In this document: positions 8,901 through 13,519 of the stretch, piece after piece
Position numbering within the stretch: position 1 is the first letter of the stretch
Layout: each line of letters starts with the position of its first letter
From: an uncultured Lachnospiraceae bacterium
GTDB lineage: Bacteria > Bacillota > Clostridia > Lachnospirales > Lachnospiraceae
Direction of reading: 5' to 3'
Assembly: GCA_902476645.1 (NCBI GenBank)
Contig: CABSEG010000040.1
Location: forward strand, 1-25,905
Length of the DNA: 25,905 nt
Notes under the pieces: generated by a model
Database searches by the model: none
What the model saw: the letters and a program-made list of their open reading frames with translations, nothing else
Told to the model about the DNA's origin: nothing
Translations under genes and position numbers: made by a program

Positions 8901-11784
8901 GCTTCGCGGTCACCACAACAGTTCCGTTTCCGTACACACTGTATGAGGTTGCATACTTGCTGCCGTTTTGCAGGGTCGCTGATACGCTGATTTTCGTTAC
9001 TTGAGAAATGGGGGAAGTCACAGTTACAGACACATCCTGCATATCCTCTCCTTGCTCATACCAACCATCATAAGCTTCCCCTCCGGATACCCAATTGGTT
9101 CCGTTGATCGCTGCATTCTGGTCTGTTTCTCCGCGGAAGAAGGAGCCAACCGGAGCCTTGGAAATCAAATCCTTTCCATCCACCTGATAGGTAGTCATTA
9201 AACCTGTATTCTTGTCCACTTCTACGGTAAAAGGCCTTCCCTCATCGGTGGAGCCGGTTACGGTTACCTTAGACGCATCTTCCTGGGTTTTCACCATGTC
9301 CAAATTCTGGGGCTCTATCACCTTGTCCTCACCCTTCTCCTGCTCAGGCAATGTAAACTGGGCCATACCCTGGATGTACCCCTTATTTGCGTATACGGTG
9401 TTACTCTTTAACTTATATTCAATCTTCAGAAGATACTCGGCTCCCTCCTTGGGATTGGAGATCTCATAGGGTACCGTCAACTCCTTGGTAGCTGCCCCGG
9501 CTATACTGCCCGTAAGGGGAGCCAAATCTACCTGCTCGTCAGTAAAGACGCCCTGCTGGTATTCTTTTCCATCCTCAAGAATTGTCCACTGAATTTCATA
9601 GTAGTTGGCATTCTTAAATCGGTTAAAATTCTTTAAGAGCACCTTTTTCTGCTCTTTCTGTTCCTGGGTCTGAGTAAACTTTAGATCCTGGTACCAATAT
9701 TTTACCTCGTATGCCTGAGGATGCCAGCTGCGGTCTGGGAATGTGATTCCGTTACCGCAGAAGTTCAAGTCCCCGCTGTTTTGTTTCCAGCTTCCGTCAA
9801 ATCCAAAATACAGATCCTTTAAGGTAAGGCCTGTGCCTCCAATCCCGTCCTTGGGTGTGTAGACCGACTGATCCACATAGTCCCACAAGAAACCGCCCTG
9901 CTGGCGTGCCAGAGACTCAAATGCATCTGTATAATGTTCAAAGTCTCCACCCGTATTTCCCATAGAGTGCTGGTATTCCATCATGATACCCGGTTTTTCT
10001 CCAGGATCCTTGGTGGGATAATCCGGGTACATGGAACCTGTCATATCAACTCTGGAGTTTCCGTTCCAGCCTTGATAATGAATCAGCTTTTCTGAATCCA
10101 GTTCCTTGATCACGTCAATCATACGGTTAAAGTTTCCCTCCTGGGGATCGGGAGCCAACCGGTCAGAGGCGTCGCTGCCTGCCTCATTGCCAAGGGAATA
10201 TATTAAGACAGAAGCATTGTTCTTATCCCTCATGACCATGCTGGTCATACGATCCACCATAGCATTCTGGTACCGCTTGTCGTTTCCGGGGAAGAGACGT
10301 CCATCCATATCCTCATACTTGGCGGAATCCGGTATTCCCATGGTTCTGGCATTATGGGACTCCACATTTACCTCGTCCATGATGTATAATCCATACTCAT
10401 CAGCCAGCTCAATCAGATTGGGATCCGGTGGAAAATGGCTGGTTCGGATGGCATTGATATTTAACTGCTTTGCGCTTTGCACATCCTTTACAATGGTCTC
10501 ATAGGGGATATGGCGGCCTCCCCGGGGATGGGCCTCGCCTCGGTTTACACCGTAGAACTCTATGTTTTGACCGTTGATGCGCATCTCGGAAGAGCCGCTC
10601 TTTCCTTCTATGTAAAATTCTTTAAATCCCACCCGTTTTCCGATGGTCTGAAGCGTATTTCCCTCTCCGTCACACAACTCCATCACCAGAGTATACAGGT
10701 TTGGGATCTCTGCGGACCACATCTTCGGGTTGGAAACCTCTGCCCGAAACTTGGCCGTGGCCTTTCCATCCGCCTGGGGACTTATCTTCTGGCTCAAACC
10801 ATTGACGGAAGGAACGATGTTTCCCTGGTCATCGTACAAATACGCCTTTACCTGGTAATCCGATACCGGATTATTCGAAACATTTGTCACATCCACATCC
10901 AGCTCCAGAGTACCTGAAGAGTAATCGTGGTCTTTAAACGTGGTATCCACATTGTAGTCGTAGATGGATACCTTGGGCTGCATCGTAATGAACACATCTC
11001 TGTGAATACCCGCAAAATAAATCATATCCTGATTTTCCAGATAGCTTCCTGTGGTGTAGTGATACACCTGCACCGTAATCAGGTTGTCTCCAGCCTTAAT
11101 ATAATCTGTAATGTCAAATTCGCCGGTGGTAGCAGTGTCTTCGTCATATCCCACCACCTGACCGTTTACATACAGGTAATATCCGGACTCCACCCCCAGG
11201 AATGTGATGATAAACCGCTTACCCATGTCCTTCTGGTCAATGTGCACGGTCCTCATATAAGTGCCCACCGGGTTGTAGGCGGAAGGGGCTGCGGAACCAT
11301 CCCCTCTGGACTGGGATGACACCCCATTGCCGGAAGCCTGCCAGGGATAATCCTGGTTGTTGTAAATAGGCCAGTCAATGTCCGTGCTTTTCCAACCAGC
11401 GTACTGCATATTGGTCTGCCAGCTGGATGGAACCGTAATATCAAAGTAACCATCCTCCGGAATGCTGGTAACCCCATTCACATCCGGCTTTTCAGACGGC
11501 TTGGACACCCAGTTAAATTTCCAGGTACCGTTCAGGTCAATGTAGTTGGGTGAATTTTTTCCCAAATGAATCGTGGGGTTTTCCTTTGCTTCCTCCACGG
11601 TATCAAACGGGATCATAACAGCCCTTGCGTCTGTCTGATTCACCCTGACTGCTTCCGGAGTCGTCCACTCCTCTCCGGTCACGGTTTCCGCATGAACAAC
11701 GCCCGCCAGATAAACCCATAAAAGGCCAATCACAGCAAAGGACAACAGCACCGTCCATGCAAGACTCTTTTTCCATACTTTCAT
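2974..11784 (-). CDS. Giant secreted GH2 beta-galactosidase-type enzyme
   Basis: The 2936-aa protein starts at MKVWKKSLAW, placed six bases after AGAGG; an in-frame ATG 36 nt upstream lacks a comparable site. A signal peptide ends near residue 32 (VHA). The first 1080 residues follow LacZ: jelly-roll domain, Ig-like domain, TIM barrel with DEVNVESHN, acid/base Glu534 (SLGNEAG), nucleophile Glu603 (MMEYQHSMGN), GGFLWDYVDQS, and a small-chain domain with WYGRGPSE near 989. Then come an Ig-like domain, two NPCBM-like modules (about 1245-1450 and 1553-1760) separated by another Ig-like domain, further beta domains, FIVAR pairs (about 2075-2207 and 2531-2675) around a LamG-like module (about 2211-2433), an InlB-type repeat, Big2-like and a basic FN3-like tail. 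E. coli LacZ has about 1020 residues, so roughly two thirds is accessory. It probably removes beta-linked galactose from extracellular glycans; the exact substrate is unknown. It heads the GH43 operon. Confidence 0.93.
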   Translation of the reverse strand: MKVWKKSLAWTVLLSFAVIGLLWVYLAGVVHAETVTGEEWTTPEAVRVNQTDARAVMIPFDTVEEAKENPTIHLGKNSPNYIDLNGTWKFNWVSKPSEKPDVNGVTSIPEDGYFDITVPSSWQTNMQYAGWKSTDIDWPIYNNQDYPWQASGNGVSSQSRGDGSAAPSAYNPVGTYMRTVHIDQKDMGKRFIITFLGVESGYYLYVNGQVVGYDEDTATTGEFDITDYIKAGDNLITVQVYHYTTGSYLENQDMIYFAGIHRDVFITMQPKVSIYDYNVDTTFKDHDYSSGTLELDVDVTNVSNNPVSDYQVKAYLYDDQGNIVPSVNGLSQKISPQADGKATAKFRAEVSNPKMWSAEIPNLYTLVMELCDGEGNTLQTIGKRVGFKEFYIEGKSGSSEMRINGQNIEFYGVNRGEAHPRGGRHIPYETIVKDVQSAKQLNINAIRTSHFPPDPNLIELADEYGLYIMDEVNVESHNARTMGIPDSAKYEDMDGRLFPGNDKRYQNAMVDRMTSMVMRDKNNASVLIYSLGNEAGSDASDRLAPDPQEGNFNRMIDVIKELDSEKLIHYQGWNGNSRVDMTGSMYPDYPTKDPGEKPGIMMEYQHSMGNTGGDFEHYTDAFESLARQQGGFLWDYVDQSVYTPKDGIGGTGLTLKDLYFGFDGSWKQNSGDLNFCGNGITFPDRSWHPQAYEVKYWYQDLKFTQTQEQKEQKKVLLKNFNRFKNANYYEIQWTILEDGKEYQQGVFTDEQVDLAPLTGSIAGAATKELTVPYEISNPKEGAEYLLKIEYKLKSNTVYANKGYIQGMAQFTLPEQEKGEDKVIEPQNLDMVKTQEDASKVTVTGSTDEGRPFTVEVDKNTGLMTTYQVDGKDLISKAPVGSFFRGETDQNAAINGTNWVSGGEAYDGWYEQGEDMQDVSVTVTSPISQVTKISVSATLQNGSKYATSYSVYGNGTVVVTAKLTPSESAPSQLGEFGMWMQVPEEFENVSWYGRGPSETYWNRKDGSPIGVYHGTVTEQFVPYLRLQENGNKTDVRWIALRNNEGEGLMASMTYGDGYSGQPLEAVALHYTPASLSTHRSGNRYAWQADAIDDIALRVLNHQKGVGNRTWSDEPIDAVINKTDTELLEYTYTLMPLSSDTDPMEKSKEILGELPEIPTITSIGFDDKVVSGFQADVTEYTVALPTNYEGLPVVTAKGPSTMNISYEQVSELPGTATVKASYENPAIGMNSTVEYKIHFQVGGEAQKQLSDLVTIPSMTAGVPLIHPNDSDLLYAFSGYSSIFEDANQGGSALTTGPASAQETYEKGFAGNTEQILDIDISDYRAKTFSGVGGIDWILKPNNSKSTINFEVWVHKDVSVLTEEYYQNPENINPEIASRGTADWTKTGWIKLAESGTIAGNAADPKYEFKDLPLTYMDGDVEKSYEAIRLVMDVANANNGHDQGVWGNPRIQLDSDEFPGSGFEVPAEDAITLKVNGVKLEGFDPQVKEYDVKVGYGTRLPRISAEVWENGAQIPVTISELSQIPGDVFVTYDNGTPTTYTIHVSRDNAMEGTSVYLSDVVRIPAQEGPFAVEDGNLLYAYSESGKITQNGELKLRESGRKNEESDDTVIRTYSHGFAGCAQQIMDFDISSQDAGIFRADVGIDWSNEPDTGVVSEDAPTVQFEVWAKADASQPDYSGMNPQEGVIDTEGWVKLAESPVMSNWDYSGDLEVERNLYSFNVDLTYQDGRETRSYQALRLVMNSVGESSTRDVGIWADPRVDFADGDETPLMSQPILDDTKIEVSEDGIGVPMLLEHIDTNQDCSFRVMLAAYDVKNQMVGCTQRTYNAKETGGNIDETLTVNFDVKAAGEVKLVFLMWYDGGTVEPVFGAFTRTGDGEFVYSKLPFVNQMSKEPQATISIDAQNDTVTVTGSGFQPNSDLTLQGKYERTEEADHLMQITCDETGKFAYTYTSNYDLEEDSGLDMIIGGQGLEQAVTVTTKTSPDQGRLPVTNMPGAATYNDAVIDLTQVDDLFILDENAGAAKYTVEPGGTGDGIIGEDQKTLTVTKVGTIRIGLMTAQTQTHAAGRKVIAVLTVENNNNRSALRNAIAVAQTKEQEGYTQESFAAMQQAMDEAEKTLALANATQQQLDDGALALLKAVSELIPQGEREPDVSVLQAVITLAQTKDFALHTQESWGQMQTALAKAQEVAQTEQATAQEVQSAIEELIRALENLALVSETTYVQDFNASTSLPEGWEKMEYTTDNLVIADVEGAPQGYPQSVNGNAVHASGSGNGTRGSRVGYSEKEIPKQAVFEFDFYIKSVSSSIPNLLYLEQGELLKPENNAAVKDTANSFFALANGMTRGNTLQYYDYTTQDWVDIPGGNNKWLHAMVSVDFDTSTVSFAITDESGAVLAQVTPEQAMRFSSSITTFNRMTLAAFRGSGATDCDIWMDNFAVTGVFPVSPVQVTQVTPDKATILVDRGTALEEVQDRLGKLTLTAEAEGGMATWIRNHKDVWSIHGYNPEMAGDYTATATIQLPAGYEWALGAFEHVEVTVTVIDRAGLLEAIALAEKEDASAYTPDSYAKLQQALDAARDVASKEELTQEEADAAAIEVVKALAGLVAVSPQTADKSALQAVLALAEQALERESDYTLESVGRLQEALSGASRVFEDSQARQEEVNEASLSLVNALANLERVEMAEATYTVKLDANGGTLTQNTVLVQEGRAIGILPTPIREGYLFEGWFTARTGGEAVTAQTVVTRDAQIYAHWKAVEKTESPAEMTVSFANKKDAVLKIQSTVTRKAAVEPAGGEVTYRSDHPEVASVNEKTGKVTAKAAGKAVITASCQGKTDSYQVLVRPARAKVTLAKSPKRGRVLIRWKKVKGADGYEIQVAAGKKKLSKAKVIRISKASVLKKTISRLSGGKKLPGGKKVYIRIRAYTKIDSKRIYGAYSKVKTCKVKK
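2977..3753 (-). repeat. C-terminal surface module, copy 2 (GH2)
   Basis: This encodes the InlB-type repeat (TYTVKLDANGG, EGYLFEGWFTA), Big2-like domain (NKKDAVLKI, PEVASVNEKTGKV) and lysine-rich FN3-like tail ending YSKVKTCKVKK. It corresponds in order to the end of the neighbouring GH43 protein. The high lysine content suggests electrostatic association with the anionic cell wall, but no known wall-binding signature is recognised. Confidence 0.8.
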
Positions 11785-11790
11785 AACATA

Positions 11791-11795
11791 CCTCT
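11791..11795 (-). promoter_or_regulatory. RBS deciding the GH2 start
   Basis: AGAGG on the minus strand sits six bases before ATG at 11784. This selects the start that puts a positively charged signal-peptide N-region first and removes a 12-residue extension. Confidence 0.7.
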
Positions 11796-11819
11796 TTTCT
11801 GCATAGCTGAATCTTTCCA

Positions 11820-11846
11820 TCTCTGCGTGCCATGCCTGCGCAGAGA
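11820..11846 (-). other. Leader hairpin upstream of GH2
   Basis: Arms 11820-11827 and 11839-11845/46 (TCTCTGCG against CGCAGAGA) pair over 8 bp around an 11-nt loop in the predicted 5' leader, about 35 nt upstream of the start codon. No U-tract follows. A role in mRNA stability is possible; no riboswitch class is recognised. Confidence 0.5.
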
Positions 11847-11892
11847 AACTAACGCTGTCCCTGATCTTCCCCTTGATCTGAATCCAGCATTT

Positions 11893-11910
11893 GAGAGAAC
11901 AATTTCTCTC
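11893..11910. promoter_or_regulatory. Palindrome, operator candidate for GH2
   Basis: GAGAGAA and TTCTCTC form a 7-bp dyad around a 4-bp centre, just downstream of the predicted -10 box of the GH2-proximal promoter and near its start point. The position fits a repressor operator; an RNA hairpin is an alternative. The cognate regulator is not in the window. Confidence 0.45.
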
Positions 11911-11918
11911 TAACTATG

Positions 11919-11947
11919 ATTATAGCAAAGCCAAACTAGTCTGAAAA
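11919..11947 (-). promoter_or_regulatory. Candidate GH2-proximal promoter
   Basis: The minus strand carries TTTTCA (11947-11942), a 17-bp spacer and a perfect TATAAT (11924-11919). The -35 matches consensus at four of six positions. It would start transcription near 11912, giving a leader of about 128 nt. If active, it gives the GH2 gene a basal input independent of the invertible promoter upstream. Confidence 0.5.
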
Positions 11948-12003
11948 GGTAAAAATGATATGTTATGCGCAGGATACTTGTCTTCCATTTTATACCGCTC
12001 CGT

Positions 12004-12159
12004 TCAGTCCTTTCTGTCTGGATCATTGCCCTCTTTCTTCCAACTGACAGAGACTTGACATAATCTCTCACAGGCATAAAGCTCATACGCCTCTTTAGCC
12101 CAGTCTGTTTTGGTCCAAATTGCCGCCCTGGCCTCTACTGGTACATACGTCTCCTTCAT
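12004..12159 (-). CDS. 51-aa ORF of unknown function
   Basis: The ORF starts at MKETYVPVEA with AAGGAGG six bases upstream (12172-12166), a strong ribosome binding site that supports real translation. A second ATG lies directly between the site and this start. The product is hydrophilic and soluble-looking, with two tryptophans, a CxxxxC pair (CERLC) and a charged C-terminus (EGNDPDRKD). No signal peptide, membrane segment or known domain is recognised. It is the first ORF downstream of the invertible segment and lies 219 nt ahead of GH2 on the same strand. It could be a small regulator, a translated leader or a relic; I cannot assign a function. Confidence 0.5.
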   Translation of the reverse strand: MKETYVPVEARAAIWTKTDWAKEAYELYACERLCQVSVSWKKEGNDPDRKD

Positions 12160-12165
12160 TCTCAT

Positions 12166-12172
12166 CCTCCTT
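12166..12172 (-). promoter_or_regulatory. RBS of the 51-aa ORF
   Basis: A perfect AAGGAGG on the minus strand lies six bases from the ATG at 12159. It is the main evidence that the small ORF is translated. Confidence 0.65.
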
Positions 12173-12218
12173 ACCCTCAAACAGCCGATTATCACATACG
12201 TTTTGTCTGTTTAAGATA

Positions 12219-12240
12219 TCACATAATTTCAGTTATGTGA
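12219..12240. repeat. Left inverted recombination site (IR-L)
   Basis: Arms TCACATAA (12219-12226) and TTATGTGA (12233-12240) flank the 6-bp core TTTCAG. The 20 bases 12219-12238 are the exact reverse complement of 12461-12480. Paired short arms around an asymmetric core are typical of Xer/Cre-like crossover sites. Confidence 0.88.
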
Positions 12241-12466
12241 TCAATCCCCCCTAACCCCCAAGATATAAGCACAAAATACCGATCCTAATCCACTTTTCAC
12301 TACAAAAACCCTTTTTCCTTAAGAAAAGCAGAAATACAATACAGTCATTGAGAAACAATATGAAAAAATTTTATGCCGGATAGAAACGTATTCTTGACAG
12401 AGTCAATCTACCTATTATAATATGTAAAAACAACGTAAAGATGGTTCTCCAAGCGTTGTAACATAA
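12233..12466. other. Predicted invertible promoter segment
   Basis: About 234 bp lie between the two crossover cores, with no ORF. The segment contains one near-consensus promoter pointing right, an ACAACG/CGTTGT dyad (12430-12435 and 12454-12459), AT-rich DNA and a C6-TAA-C5 tract (12246-12259). The inverted flanking sites and the adjacent tyrosine recombinase predict site-specific inversion. After inversion the promoter would fall near 12278-12305 and read left, with a start point about 110 nt ahead of the 51-aa ORF and no obvious terminator before it. The assembled orientation would be OFF for the GH2/GH43 genes. Invertible promoters next to tyrosine recombinases are known from gut Firmicutes and Bacteroides; this particular target operon is my inference. 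Confidence 0.85.
12394..12421 (+). promoter_or_regulatory. Near-consensus sigma-A promoter in the invertible segment
   Basis: TTGACA (12394-12399), a 16-bp spacer and TATAAT (12416-12421) give both hexamers in perfect consensus. The predicted start is near 12428, reading right. In this orientation the transcript runs antisense into the recombinase gene and meets no plus-strand gene for about 12 kb. The -35 is embedded in a dyad, TTGAC-AGA-GTCAA (12394-12406), which could bind a regulator. Confidence 0.82.
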
Positions 12467-12480
12467 CTGAAATTATGTGA
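12459..12480. repeat. Right inverted recombination site (IR-R)
   Basis: Arms TAACATAA (12459-12466) and TTATGTGA (12473-12480) flank the core CTGAAA, which is the reverse complement of the IR-L core. The outer arm is identical to IR-L and the inner arm differs by one base. The site overlaps the last codons and stop of the recombinase gene. Confidence 0.88.
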
Positions 12481-13342
12481 CCGCATCTTTAAAAATATTC
12501 ATCTGGTTTAACTGCTCCTGGTAAATTTCCCCCGTATTCGATGTGTAGATCCGTGTTACATTGATATTGCTATGTCCCAACAGATCAGCCAGCCCTGTAA
12601 TATCCCCGGTAGATTGATAATAGACACGCGCAAACAAGTGTCGCAAATTATGTGGAAATATTTTTCTGCTTTCAATTCCGGTTTTTTCTGTCAGTTGCTT
12701 CATTTCCCTCCAAATTCTGCTTCGATTTAAGGGTTTTCCCTCCTTCGTTACAAATATGGGACCTTTTAAAATTTTCTTTTTACCAGAAAAATCCAACAGC
12801 TTAGCCTGAATGGCAACAGATAAAAAGATTCTTCTGTATTTCCCCTTATTATAAATCTCTATTCTTCCCTTTTTGACCCGCTCCACCGTAAAAAATTCTA
12901 ACTCACTAATTCGGATCCCTGTGGCTGCCATCGTCTCCATGCATAAAGCAAGCCATCCTTTTCCCTCCAGATTGGCCGCATGTACCAGCATTTGAAACTC
13001 CTGAGTGGTCAGCTCCCGCTCTTCCTGCAAAAACAAATTCTTTTGTACCTTAACTCTTTTTATCTTGAAACAGGCTGCCCCCTGAAACTCTAAAAACTGG
13101 TTTAACGCCGCCAGCATGGAATTTACACTGCTGACGGCGTATCTGGAAAGCAACCAGTTTTTGTACTCCAGCAACCTGCCTTTATTTATCGTTGTGTCTT
13201 TGCCCAGATACATTAAAAGCGTCTTGATATCCGTGATATATTTCCGTATCGTCGCCTCTGCGTGTTCCCTCTCATACAAGTATTGCCGAAATTGCTCCAA
13301 CTGCTCCTCTGAAAATTCAATGATTGCATTTTGTAATTCCAT
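12473..13342 (-). CDS. Tyrosine recombinase (DNA invertase type)
   Basis: A 289-aa enzyme starting at MELQNAIIEF. The upstream ATG at 13465 is rejected because that stretch overlaps the terminator of the preceding gene. The N-terminal SAM-like core-binding domain (about 1-105) is followed by a catalytic domain with the full residue set: Arg144 (ATGIRISEL), a beta-hairpin Lys near 166-168 (YNKGKYRR), His231 and Arg234 (HNLRH), His257 (LGHSN) and Tyr266 (TRIYTSN). The size matches compact XerC/D-like integrases and phase-variation recombinases such as C. difficile RecV. Its stop codon TAA lies in the outer arm of the adjacent inverted site, outside the crossover core, so inversion would not change the protein. 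No integrative-element gene lies nearby, which favours a dedicated inversion role. The weak GAGAG-like ribosome site suggests low expression. Confidence 0.92.
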   Translation of the reverse strand: MELQNAIIEFSEEQLEQFRQYLYEREHAEATIRKYITDIKTLLMYLGKDTTINKGRLLEYKNWLLSRYAVSSVNSMLAALNQFLEFQGAACFKIKRVKVQKNLFLQEERELTTQEFQMLVHAANLEGKGWLALCMETMAATGIRISELEFFTVERVKKGRIEIYNKGKYRRIFLSVAIQAKLLDFSGKKKILKGPIFVTKEGKPLNRSRIWREMKQLTEKTGIESRKIFPHNLRHLFARVYYQSTGDITGLADLLGHSNINVTRIYTSNTGEIYQEQLNQMNIFKDAVT

Positions 13343-13463
13343 ATCGATTCTCTCTTTCTGAATATAAGTTTCTGTCCATCTGTATGGAAAAGATCTTCTT
13401 TTGTATTTTGTCCTGAAAACCCATATCCATGCAACCCTAAACTCATACGTTTCTCTATGTTTC

Positions 13464-13510
13464 AAAAAAAGAAAGCATCCTGAACATTTTCTCGCTTTCA
13501 GGATGCTTTC
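13464..13510 (-). terminator. Intrinsic terminator after the BspA-like gene
   Basis: A 14-bp perfect stem (13497-13510 with 13471-13484) around a 12-nt loop is followed on the minus strand by a T-run (13470-13464). It sits nine bases after the stop codon of the upstream gene and should isolate the recombinase from its transcription. Confidence 0.93.
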
Positions 13511-13519
13511 CTTCTTTTA

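Noticed and set aside
12246..12259. C6-TAA-C5 tract considered as a quadruplex or i-motif
   Set aside because: Only two tracts are present; four are needed for an intramolecular structure.
12645..12654. Third partial copy of the inverted-site arm (AAATTATGTG) inside the recombinase gene
   Set aside because: It lacks the partner arm and the core on the other side, and it encodes part of the conserved HNLRH motif, so the match is probably chance.
12473..13342. Recombinase as the integrase of a prophage or ICE
   Set aside because: No phage, conjugation or excisionase genes are present in the window, and the adjacent inverted sites point to local inversion.
13343..13465. N-terminal extension of the recombinase to the upstream ATG
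   Set aside because: The extension would begin at the T-run of the upstream terminator and has no family similarity; the start at 13342 gives a normal-sized enzyme.
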